From: JBDSLU01 sp039916225
Lineage (GTDB): Bacteria; Acidobacteriota; Vicinamibacteria; Vicinamibacterales; Vicinamibacteraceae
Reading direction: 5' to 3'
DNA length: 13,068 nucleotides
NCBI GenBank assembly: GCA_039916225.1
Contig: JBDSLU010000260.1
Location: 1 to 13,068 of the forward strand
Shown here: positions 7,008-13,068 of the stretch, in pieces
Numbering within the stretch: position 1 is the stretch's first letter
Layout of the letters: the number at the start of each line of letters is the position of its first letter
The notes under the pieces: model-generated
Seen by the model: only the letters and a program-made list of their open reading frames with translations
Databases searched by the model: none
Told to the model about the DNA's origin: nothing
Position numbers and translations under genes: made by a program

Positions 7008-8890
7008 TCGGGCGCCTGGCCATCGAACGCGCCGGCCGTGTCGAGACGATCGATCTCGACGACTACGGCGCCGGCGCCATCGCCGACGAAGCGGCCGGCC
7101 GCGCCAACGCCTGGATCAAGAGCCTGCGCCACGTCGAGGTCGCCGGCCGATCGCTGCGCGATCGCTTCCACTACCGGGGCGATTCGCTGTGGTGGTTCGC
7201 CGAGCTGTTCCTGCACAAGGAAGGCGTGGTCGACGCCCTGTGGCGGGCCGCGCTGACCCTCGATGCGGTGTGCGAGGTCGACGAGCCGACGCGGATCGGG
7301 ATCGTCGACGGCGGCACGGCGTTGCGCCATCTCGTGCCGCAGGTGGCGGCGCGCCTGGGCATCGGGCTGCTGCCCGGCACCGACACCGGCCGCGGTGCCG
7401 GCCCGCCGCGCGACGCCGCGACCGGCGTCAAGAGCCGCGTACTGACATGGGCGGCGGAGGCGCGGCGGGCCCTGCCCGGCCGCCGGCCGACGCTGCAGAC
7501 CGGCGGGACCCTGGCGTTCGTGCACAGCGCTTTCTGGCGCGACGCGACCGGCGAGGAGGGCTACATCGCGCCGGTGCTGGACGCGCTCGCCGCGACCAGC
7601 GCGGCGCCGATTCAGCTGGTCGGGGTCGGGCCGCGTCACAATTTCCAGGCGCGGCGCTGGTGGCATCCGCTGATGCCCGGCTGGCGCCAGCCGCGCGGCG
7701 ACGGTGCCGTCGTGCCCGTCGAGACGCTCGCCTCGCACGGAGCGCTGGCCGGATCGCGGGCCGTGTGGCGAGCCCGCCACGAAGTCGCCAACGCGCTGAT
7801 CGGCAGCGCCGCGATGCGCGCCGCCGCCCGTGTGGCCGGCTACGACGCCTGGGACGTGATCGCGCCGGAGCTGCGCGGCATCGCCACGCTGCAGTTCCCG
7901 TGGTCGGTCCGGGCGATGGACGAGGCCAGGGCGGCGATCACACAGGCGCGGCCTCGCCTGGTCCTGACCTACGCCGAGGCCGGCGGCTGGGGCCGCGCCA
8001 TCATGACCGAGGCGCGGCGGCACGGCATCCCGTGCGCCGGCATCCAGCACGGCTTCATCTATCGCCGCTGGCTGAACTACCTCCACGAGCGCGACGAGAT
8101 GCAGCCGTCGGCGACGATGGCGCACGACGCCGGCTTCCCCAGGCCCGATTTGACAGTGGTCTTCGATCGGGTGGCGTCGCTCCACCTGGAGATCGCCGGC
8201 GCGTTTCCACGGGCGGCGCTCGCTGTGACGGGCAGCCCGGGCCTCGAGCGACTCGCCGCGCGGGTCCGGGCGATCGGCGCCGCGGAGCGATCGACCGCGC
8301 GCGTGGCGCTCGGCCTGGCCGATGGCGACCGGGCCGCCGTGGTGGTGGCGAAACACGTCCAGCTCGGGCGCTGGCTGCCGCTGCTCGTGGCGGCCAACGA
8401 CCAGGTGGCGGCGGCGGGTGCCGGCCGGACCCGCCTGATCGTCAAGCCGCATCCGGCCGAGACGCCGGACCTCTACGCGGCCGCCATCGACGGCTCGGAC
8501 ACGGCGCGGCTGGCCCCGCCGTCCCTCGACCTGGCGACCCTGCTGGTCGCCTGCGATTTGGTGGTCACGGTCAACTCGACGGTGGCGATCGACGCGATGG
8601 CGCTGGGCATTCCGGCCCTCTCGGTCGGCGTCCCCAACAACCTCACGCCGTTCGTGGTGGCCGGCGGTATCGCCGGGGTCTATCGCCCGGACGACCTGCC
8701 GTCGACCCTGGCCCGGCTGCTTCAGAACGACGCGGCCCGGGCGGAGCTGGTGGCCAGGGGGCTGGCCTGCGCCGAGTCGGGTGGCATCCGGACCGACGAC
8801 GGGGCCGCCGTCCGGGCGGCCGAGGCGTTGGCCGCGCTGGCCGACGCCGGATCCGGCCCGGCCGGTGCGAGCCGCCCGGCACCCCTATAA
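7004..8890 (+). CDS. Large GT-B-like surface carbohydrate transferase
   Basis: A 628-residue soluble protein starting at a GTG that overlaps the GT9 stop (GTGA), preceded by a good Shine-Dalgarno. The N-terminal block (about 30-75) has the striking sequence LRDRFHYRGDSLWWFAELFLHKE (split: 51-60 and 61-73), which I associate with large carbohydrate-synthesis proteins but cannot name precisely. The C-terminal half looks like a GT-B fold: AGIQHGFIYRRWLNYLH (345-361), LIVKPHPAET (478-487) and TVNSTVAIDAMALGIPALSV (522-541). The HP motif and the NSTVAIDA helix resemble CDP-glycerol glycerophosphotransferase, capsule-synthesis and UDP-GlcNAc 2-epimerase-like proteins. A transfer reaction in surface polysaccharide assembly is therefore likely, but donor and acceptor are unknown. 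It lies in one operon with the GT-C and GT9 genes. The GT-B call is moderate; a specific function would be guesswork. Confidence 0.75.
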   Translation: MIGRLAIERAGRVETIDLDDYGAGAIADEAAGRANAWIKSLRHVEVAGRSLRDRFHYRGDSLWWFAELFLHKEGVVDALWRAALTLDAVCEVDEPTRIGIVDGGTALRHLVPQVAARLGIGLLPGTDTGRGAGPPRDAATGVKSRVLTWAAEARRALPGRRPTLQTGGTLAFVHSAFWRDATGEEGYIAPVLDALAATSAAPIQLVGVGPRHNFQARRWWHPLMPGWRQPRGDGAVVPVETLASHGALAGSRAVWRARHEVANALIGSAAMRAAARVAGYDAWDVIAPELRGIATLQFPWSVRAMDEARAAITQARPRLVLTYAEAGGWGRAIMTEARRHGIPCAGIQHGFIYRRWLNYLHERDEMQPSATMAHDAGFPRPDLTVVFDRVASLHLEIAGAFPRAALAVTGSPGLERLAARVRAIGAAERSTARVALGLADGDRAAVVVAKHVQLGRWLPLLVAANDQVAAAGAGRTRLIVKPHPAETPDLYAAAIDGSDTARLAPPSLDLATLLVACDLVVTVNSTVAIDAMALGIPALSVGVPNNLTPFVVAGGIAGVYRPDDLPSTLARLLQNDAARAELVARGLACAESGGIRTDDGAAVRAAEALAALADAGSGPAGASRPAPL

Positions 8891-8891
8891 T
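8886..8891 (+). promoter_or_regulatory. TATAAT box overlapping the stop codon of the GT-B gene
   Basis: A perfect -10 consensus, rare in such GC-rich DNA, overlaps the TAA stop. No good -35 sits 16-18 bases upstream (CGGTGC at 8863-8868), and there is no extended TGn. If used, it would start transcription about 8 bases before the epimerase ATG and remove that gene's Shine-Dalgarno. An internal promoter is therefore possible but doubtful. Confidence 0.3.
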
Positions 8892-8897
8892 GGTGGA
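8892..8897 (+). promoter_or_regulatory. Ribosome binding site of the epimerase gene
   Basis: GGTGGA lies eight bases upstream of the ATG at 8906, a normal spacing, and supports that start. It follows the stop of the previous gene immediately, which fits read-through transcription from the glycosyltransferase operon. Confidence 0.6.
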
Positions 8898-8905
8898 TTG
8901 ACCGT

Positions 8906-9868
8906 ATGCGCGTGCTCATCACCGGTGGTGCCGGTTTCGTAGGATCCCATCTCGCCGACGCCCTGCTGGCCGCTGGCCACGAGGTCACGGCGTTCGACAA
9001 CCTCTCGACCGGCTCGATCGACAACATCGAGCACCTGAAGGGGCAGCCGCGCTTTCGTTACACCATCGAGTCGGTCCAGAACGAACCGGTGCTGGCCGAG
9101 CAGATCGACCGCTGCGACGTCGTGTTCCACCTGGCCGCGGCGGTCGGCGTGAAGAAGATCGTCGAAGAGCCGGTGCACACGATCGAGAACAACGTGCACG
9201 GCACCGAAGTCGTGCTGCGCCACGCCAACAAGAAGAAGCGGCTGGTGGTGGTGGCGTCGACGTCGGAGGTCTACGGGAAGAGCCTCGAGGTCCCCTTCCG
9301 CGAGGACGCCGACCTGGTCATGGGCCCGACCACCAAGCACCGCTGGGCCTACGCCTGCAGCAAGGCGATCGACGAGTTCCTGGCGCTCGCCTACTGGAAG
9401 GAAAAGAAGCTGCCGGTGATCGTCATCCGGCTCTTCAACACCGTCGGGCCGCGCCAGACCGGGCAGTACGGCATGGTCATCCCGACCTTCGTGCGGCAGG
9501 CGCTGGCCGGCCAGCCGATCACCGTGTTCGGCGACGGCACCCAGCGGCGCAGCTTCACCTACGTCGGCGACGTCGTCGATGGCCTGATCGCGCTGATGGG
9601 TGAACCGAAGGCCATCGGCCAGGTGTTCAACATCGGCAACGGCGAAGAGATTTCGATGCGGGCCCTGGCCGAGAAGATCAAAGCCATGACCGCGAGCTCG
9701 TCGGACATCGTCACGATTCCCTACGACCAGGCCTACGAGGCCGGCTTCGAGGACATGCCCCGGCGCGTGCCGGACATCACCAAGATCCGCGGACTGGTGG
9801 GCTACGAGCCCAAGGTCCAGCTGGACGAGACTTTGACGCGGGTCATCGACTACATCCGGACGCGGTGA
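8906..9868 (+). CDS. NAD-dependent nucleotide-sugar epimerase/dehydratase (extended SDR)
   Basis: A 320-residue extended short-chain dehydrogenase/reductase, full length for the family. The Rossmann motif TGGAGFVGS (6-14) binds NAD(P), with D31 at the end of the second strand suggesting NAD preference. The catalytic set is ASTSEVYG (117-124) plus YACSK (Y149, K153). RLFNTVGPRQ (175-184), GDGTQRRSFTYVGDVV (209-224) and FNIGNGEEIS (241-250) are standard substrate-domain motifs of UDP-sugar epimerases, dTDP-glucose dehydratases and UDP-glucuronate decarboxylases. It probably makes an activated sugar for the neighbouring transferases. The product (for example UDP-Gal, UDP-GalA or UDP-Xyl) cannot be settled by eye. 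Only 15 bases separate it from the GT-B gene, so it is probably co-transcribed. Lysine codons are noticeably more common here than in its neighbours. Confidence 0.9.
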   Translation: MRVLITGGAGFVGSHLADALLAAGHEVTAFDNLSTGSIDNIEHLKGQPRFRYTIESVQNEPVLAEQIDRCDVVFHLAAAVGVKKIVEEPVHTIENNVHGTEVVLRHANKKKRLVVVASTSEVYGKSLEVPFREDADLVMGPTTKHRWAYACSKAIDEFLALAYWKEKKLPVIVIRLFNTVGPRQTGQYGMVIPTFVRQALAGQPITVFGDGTQRRSFTYVGDVVDGLIALMGEPKAIGQVFNIGNGEEISMRALAEKIKAMTASSSDIVTIPYDQAYEAGFEDMPRRVPDITKIRGLVGYEPKVQLDETLTRVIDYIRTR

Positions 9869-9888
9869 CGCCAGCAACCCGAACGACC

Positions 9889-9947
9889 CCGATTGTCCAG
9901 ATTTAGGCCGATTGTCCAGATTTAGCCGGATTGTTCAGAGATAGAGT
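9889..9947. repeat. Three 19-bp tandem repeats resembling IS21-family end repeats
   Basis: Copies start at 9891, 9910 and 9929 with a period of exactly 19. The first two share GATTGTCCAGATTTAG exactly; the third, GATTGTTCAGAGATAG, matches 13 of those 16 bases. The block is much less GC-rich than its surroundings. Read on the minus strand, the core is CTAAATCTGGACAATC, which resembles the multiple terminal repeats with a CTGGACA core that I recall from IS21-family (istAB) elements. No transposase lies nearby, so this would be a solo end or relic. A protein-binding array controlling the downstream radical SAM gene is the main alternative. Confidence 0.7.
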
Positions 9948-9959
9948 GCCGATAGAGTG
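9940..9959. repeat. Direct repeat GATAGAGTG, 11-bp period
   Basis: GATAGAGTG occurs at 9940-9948 and again at 9951-9959, ending three bases before the ATG of the radical SAM gene. The first copy overlaps the third 19-bp repeat. It could be a small duplication left by an insertion, or part of the translation-initiation region. The weak purine stretch is the only ribosome-binding candidate for the gene. Confidence 0.5.
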
Positions 9960-9962
9960 GGC

Positions 9963-10916
9963 ATGAGCGCATCGATCAAACGCCGGGCCCGGGAGGCCAC
10001 CGAGGCTATCCTGCGCAAGCAGGCCAAGCCCGTGCGCAAGCTGCTGCTCGCCGTCGGGGCCGAGGAAGCGCCGACGCTGCCCGAGATCGTGCAGATCGAA
10101 GCCACCAACATCTGCAACGCCAAGTGCGTGTTCTGCCCGCGCGACGAGATGCATCGCGACGAGGGCATCATGGACATGGCCCTCTTCCAGAAGATCGCCG
10201 ACGAGTGCGCCGCGTTGAACATCACGCACATGCGGATGCACAACTACGGCGAGGCCTTCGCCGATCGCAACCTTGTCGAGAAGGTGCGCTACGCCAAGTC
10301 GATCGGCATCCGCGAAGTCGGCCTCATCTCGAACGGCTCGCTGATCACCGAGCGCGCCGCCCGCGGCATGGTCGACGCCGGCCTCGATGCGATCAACATC
10401 AGCATGGACGCCGCCGGCAAGGAAGTCTTCGAGTCGACGCGGCTGGGCCTCAACTACGACAAGGTCGTGGCCAACGTCGAGCGGCTGATCCAGGTCCGCG
10501 ACGAGGCCGGCAAGCGCCGCCCGAAGCTGATTCTGTCGTTCGTGCGCCAGAACAACTCGGCGGAGGAACAGGACTTCATCGCCCACTGGCGGACGAAGGC
10601 CGACAAGATCCACGTCACCGACCTGCACAACTGGGCCGGGACGCTGAACCAGGAATCGGACGTCCGCTTCCCCTGCTACCGGCCCTGGCTGACGTTCACC
10701 ATCCTCTGGGACGGCCGCGTCTCGCTGTGCTGCGCCGACTTCGATGGCCGCGAAGTGCTGGGCGATTTGCGCACCAGCACCATCAAAGACATCTGGAACG
10801 GCCCCGCCTACCGTAAGGTGCGTCGTGCCCACCTCGACCACGGCGGACCGTCCATCTGCCAGTCCTGCGATCTGCCCAAGAAAGATTCGCCGCTCTGGAT
10901 CAGTAAGCTGGTGTGA
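9963..10916 (+). CDS. Radical SAM protein with SPASM domain
   Basis: A 317-residue enzyme. CNAKCVFC (51-58) gives the CxxxCxxC motif (C51, C55, C58) that binds the catalytic [4Fe-4S] cluster and S-adenosylmethionine; NYGEAF (94-99) and LISNGSL (121-127) are typical barrel motifs. The C-terminal part is a SPASM-type segment: PCYRPW (C238), GRVSLCCADFDG (C256, C257), LGDL...IKDIWNG (267-280) and ICQSCDLP (C299, C302), which would bind an auxiliary Fe-S cluster. SPASM enzymes modify peptides, sulfatases or small molecules, and some lie in glycan loci; the substrate here is unknown. I chose the ATG at 9963 over a GTG two codons upstream. It lies 94 bases after the epimerase, behind tandem repeats, and its stop overlaps a possible GTG of the lipoprotein gene. 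The family call is strong. Confidence 0.92.
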   Translation: MSASIKRRAREATEAILRKQAKPVRKLLLAVGAEEAPTLPEIVQIEATNICNAKCVFCPRDEMHRDEGIMDMALFQKIADECAALNITHMRMHNYGEAFADRNLVEKVRYAKSIGIREVGLISNGSLITERAARGMVDAGLDAINISMDAAGKEVFESTRLGLNYDKVVANVERLIQVRDEAGKRRPKLILSFVRQNNSAEEQDFIAHWRTKADKIHVTDLHNWAGTLNQESDVRFPCYRPWLTFTILWDGRVSLCCADFDGREVLGDLRTSTIKDIWNGPAYRKVRRAHLDHGGPSICQSCDLPKKDSPLWISKLV

Positions 10917-10942
10917 AGGCCGTCGCGCACGGCACTCAGTGG

Positions 10943-11554
10943 ATGCGCTCTATGGCTCAGCTGATTGGCCGGTTCCTGATGCTCGTCCTCACCGTGGCCG
11001 CCGTGGGCGCCTGCGCCGACGACTCGCCGGCCTCGCCCAGCCGCACGCCTACGCCGGAGCGCCCGGCCCCGACGCTGCCGCCGCTGGCCGAGGGCCGCTA
11101 CCGGCTGCTCGTCACCGCCTTGGGGACGACGATGGGCTGCGAGGTCACGACGCCTGGCGTCCCACTCGGCGGGATACCGCCGGTAGCCGCGGGCTACTTC
11201 TCGCAGGAGGTCACCCTGCGCTCGGTTCCCACCGGCTGGGCGATCGGGCCCGAGTCCAGCGACGCCCGAACCACGCTGACGCTGGCGGTGACCGGGGCCT
11301 CCTGGCCGGACACGCCGGTCGTGACCGGCGTCCTCGCCGGGCAGGCGGATCAGCGGGCCTACGACGGACCGGCGCTCGACGCCGGCGATCTGGAACGCCC
11401 GTCGGCGTTCACCGGCGCGGTGGTGCCGGGCAACGTGCCCAGCGACGGGACCGTGATGACCGGCACCGTCAGCGGACGCCTCACCTTTTCCTCCGGCTGG
11501 ACCGGGCAGGTCACGACCTGCCGTTCGGCTCAGCTGGTTCTCCAGCGGCCTTGA
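10943..11554 (+). CDS. Small predicted lipoprotein, function unknown
   Basis: A 203-residue protein with a lipoprotein signal peptide: a short charged start, a hydrophobic stretch (about 11-20) and a lipobox VGAC with C24 as the lipidated cysteine. A Ser/Pro/Thr-rich linker (about 28-47) follows, then a beta-rich domain with alternating hydrophobic strands (RYRLLVTALG, RTTLTLAVTG, GTVMTGTVSGRLTF) and two cysteines (C66, C193) that could form a disulfide. I recognise no family. An in-frame GTG at 10913 overlaps the radical SAM stop (GTGA), like another start in this locus, and would add ten residues. I prefer the ATG at 10943 because it gives a normal signal peptide; an ATG at 10952 is also possible. 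It is probably co-transcribed with the radical SAM gene and acts at the periplasmic or outer-membrane face. Confidence 0.7.
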   Translation: MRSMAQLIGRFLMLVLTVAAVGACADDSPASPSRTPTPERPAPTLPPLAEGRYRLLVTALGTTMGCEVTTPGVPLGGIPPVAAGYFSQEVTLRSVPTGWAIGPESSDARTTLTLAVTGASWPDTPVVTGVLAGQADQRAYDGPALDAGDLERPSAFTGAVVPGNVPSDGTVMTGTVSGRLTFSSGWTGQVTTCRSAQLVLQRP

Positions 11555-11580
11555 CGCCGTTTCCGGCGAAATCCGCCGTT
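11555..11580 (+). terminator. Three-arm alternative hairpin after the lipoprotein stop
   Basis: Immediately after the TGA come three 5-base arms: CGCCG (11555-11559), CGGCG (11564-11568) and CGCCG (11574-11578). The middle arm can pair with either neighbour, giving two mutually exclusive hairpins. The second is followed by only TT and then a C-rich stretch. This is a weak intrinsic terminator at best; it might mark the 3' end of the operon. Confidence 0.25.
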
Positions 11581-11604
11581 CCCCGCCCCGCCCCCGCCTC
11601 AGCC

Positions 11605-11633
11605 TTGAGCGCGCTGTCTCGCCGTAATACAGT
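11605..11633 (+). promoter_or_regulatory. Plausible sigma70-type promoter for the propeller protein gene
   Basis: TTGAGC (11605-11610) and TACAGT (11628-11633) match four of six bases each to the -35 and -10 consensus and are separated by exactly 17 bases. Transcription would start near 11640 and give a leader of about 80 bases. This is the best promoter candidate in the 164-bp gap and suggests the secreted protein is a separate transcription unit. Confidence 0.4.
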
Positions 11634-11639
11634 GTTGCG

Positions 11640-11718
11640 CGCGATGGCCGATTAGCTTCAGGTAGGCCTCTCTCTCTACCCCCGGGTGACACGTCTCCGC
11701 TGGGAGTTCCACAGACCG
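11640..11718 (+). other. Leader of the secreted propeller gene
   Basis: The presumed 5' leader holds a three-codon open frame (ATG GCC GAT TAG at 11644-11655), a 5-bp stem around a TC-repeat loop (GGTAG 11661-11665, CTACC 11676-11680), and a purine-rich TGGGAG (11701-11706) twelve bases before the ATG. The last is the likely, rather distant, ribosome binding site. I see no known riboswitch. Confidence 0.3.
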
Positions 11719-13068
11719 ATGGTTGCTTCGCGGTTCACCACTGCCGCCGCTGCGCTGTTTCTGAGCGTCGCGGCCCTTCCGACTCCCAGCCACGCCCAAG
11801 CCTCGCGCGAGGGTCCGACGTTCGCCGCCGCCGGCGCCTGGCCCGGCTTCTCGCTGCGATATCCCGATATCGCCTACGACCCCGTCAACAACGTCTATCT
11901 GGTCGTCTCGGGCGCCATGGCCCATGGCCGTTTCCAGACCGCCGACGGCGTTCCTCTCGGGACGAACGAGTTCTACATCTCATCCAGCGGCGCGTACAAC
12001 CAGGTCGCCAGGGTCGCCTACGGCGACGGCAAGTTCCTGGTGACGTGGCTCGACGTGCGCAGCGATCCACGTGGCAACGTCGCGTGGATCTACGGCCGCC
12101 TGCTGAGCTACGGTTCCGGTGGAGTCCCCACCTTCGAGGGCCCTGACTTCCTGATCGGTGCGGCGGTGGGCGGCGTCAACCCGGAGCGAGCGGCCGCGGT
12201 TGCCTACTCGTCCGTCAGTAGGCGCTTCCTTGTCGCGTATCACCAGGCCGGGGGCGGCGCCGCCCCCGCCAACGACATTCGCGGCCAGCTGGTGTCCTCG
12301 ACCGGCCAGTTGGTGGGCGGCCCGATCAACATCTCGTTCGACAACCACTTCCAGGGTGAGGTCGGCGTCGGTTACAGCCCGTCGAGCGACAAGTTCCTCG
12401 TCGCCTATCGCCATTTCTACGAACCAAACGGCCCGGCGGCGATCCAGTCGCGAACGGTGAGCGCCGTCGACGGCGCGCTCGGCACCGCGGCCGACATGAC
12501 GCTGTCGAACAACACCAACGTCCCCGAAGTCTCTTACAACACCAAGAACAACCAGTTCCTCCTCAGCTGGTGGCAGGCGAGCCCCGGCTCGGCCGGCATC
12601 TATTACGGACGCCTGGTCAACCCGGACGGTGCCGCCGCGGCGCCGGCCGTGCCGATGATCGTGAATTACGGTGGCTATGACTCGCTCGGCGTCGCCTACA
12701 ACACGCTCGCCGACACCTTCTTCGCCGTCGTCCACGGCCGGGCGCCGTCGACGTTCCCGCAGGAGGACGTCGGCGCCGAAGTATCGGGGACGGGCATCCC
12801 GAGCGGCGAGTTCGACGTGACGGTGACCGGCAACAAGGTCGGCAACTTCTATCCCCGCATTGCGGCCAGCACCGTGCGCAACGAGTGGATGATGACGACG
12901 GCCACCGCCTTCGTGGTGGCGAGCGCGCAGCGGATCAAGACCCTCGCCAACGGCGGCGGACCGCCCCCGCCTCCGCCGCCACCGCCGCCGCCGATTCTTC
13001 TGACCGGGCCGACGGTGCCGAACGGCAGCTGGTTCCTCGCCGAGGGCGCCGAAAGCGGCACGGCCAAC
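11719..13068 (+). CDS. Secreted protein with propeller-like repeats, proline hinge and C-terminal domain (3' end outside window)
   Basis: The frame is open for 450 codons to the window edge with no stop, so the gene is incomplete. Residues 1-26 form a signal peptide (hydrophobic core about 8-20, likely cleavage after SHA). The body repeats a motif of the type VAYxxxxxxFLVAY: 51-63, 99-110, 161-174, 217-230, 271-284, 325-338 and a weaker 381-394, spaced about 48-62 residues. Several copies are followed by an (I)YGRLVxxxG strand (124-130, 187-193, 294-300). Seven such units would suit a seven-bladed beta-propeller. An 11-proline hinge (415-425) leads to PNGSWFLAEGAESGTAN (434-450), which looks like the start of a separate domain common in acidobacterial secreted proteins. 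Likely role: cell-surface or extracellular binding; no catalytic motif seen. The start ATG is chosen from the signal peptide. Confidence 0.8.
   Translation, partial: MVASRFTTAAAALFLSVAALPTPSHAQASREGPTFAAAGAWPGFSLRYPDIAYDPVNNVYLVVSGAMAHGRFQTADGVPLGTNEFYISSSGAYNQVARVAYGDGKFLVTWLDVRSDPRGNVAWIYGRLLSYGSGGVPTFEGPDFLIGAAVGGVNPERAAAVAYSSVSRRFLVAYHQAGGGAAPANDIRGQLVSSTGQLVGGPINISFDNHFQGEVGVGYSPSSDKFLVAYRHFYEPNGPAAIQSRTVSAVDGALGTAADMTLSNNTNVPEVSYNTKNNQFLLSWWQASPGSAGIYYGRLVNPDGAAAAPAVPMIVNYGGYDSLGVAYNTLADTFFAVVHGRAPSTFPQEDVGAEVSGTGIPSGEFDVTVTGNKVGNFYPRIAASTVRNEWMMTTATAFVVASAQRIKTLANGGGPPPPPPPPPPPILLTGPTVPNGSWFLAEGAESGTAN

Noticed and set aside
9889..9959. CRISPR array as explanation of the tandem repeats.
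   Set aside because: The units are adjacent with no spacers, are only 19 bp long and three in number, and no cas gene is nearby.
10808..11692. A minus-strand open frame of about 290 codons opposite the lipoprotein gene.
   Set aside because: The plus strand there has a convincing lipoprotein signal and lipobox, and the antisense product has no recognisable features.

Overview
The window is very GC-rich DNA, densely coding outside its first 660 bases, with GTG starts and stop/start overlaps. It looks like a chromosomal surface-polysaccharide (glycan assembly and decoration) locus of a Gram-negative-type bacterium. Two things make an Acidobacteriota (Vicinamibacteria-like) origin my best guess: the base composition, and the secreted protein at the right edge whose poly-proline hinge leads into a 'GSWFLAEGA' segment that I associate with that group. 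This is inference, not proof; a Myxococcota- or Chloroflexi-like genome is not excluded.

Layout. Positions 1-660 hold no convincing gene but contain several perfect inverted repeats, including a 24-bp palindrome at 296-319. On the minus strand, reading leftward from 3189, are an SGNH/GDSL-fold protein and an MBOAT acyltransferase that overlap by one base. This is the classic pairing for O-acylation (usually O-acetylation) of an exported glycan. A 56-bp divergent spacer separates them from a tight plus-strand run: a GT-C type multi-membrane glycosyltransferase (3246-5735), a GT9 heptosyltransferase-like enzyme (5736-7007, starting directly after the previous stop) and a large GT-B-like surface carbohydrate transferase (7004-8890, 4-base overlap). 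A nucleotide-sugar epimerase/dehydratase of the extended SDR family follows (8906-9868).

A 94-bp gap carrying three 19-bp tandem repeats separates these from a radical SAM/SPASM enzyme (9963-10916) and a small lipoprotein (10943-11554). After a 164-bp spacer with a plausible promoter, a secreted protein with about seven propeller-like repeats starts at 11719 and runs off the window.

Working model (inference): the epimerase supplies an activated sugar, the GT9 and GT-B enzymes build a glycan on the cytoplasmic side, the GT-C enzyme transfers a lipid-linked sugar on the periplasmic side, and the SGNH/MBOAT pair acylates the exported product. The roles of the radical SAM enzyme and the lipoprotein are unknown. 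The points most worth following up are the SGNH protein that lacks its triad aspartate, the 19-bp tandem repeats that resemble IS21-family transposon ends, the hairpin-rich non-coding region, and the incomplete propeller protein.
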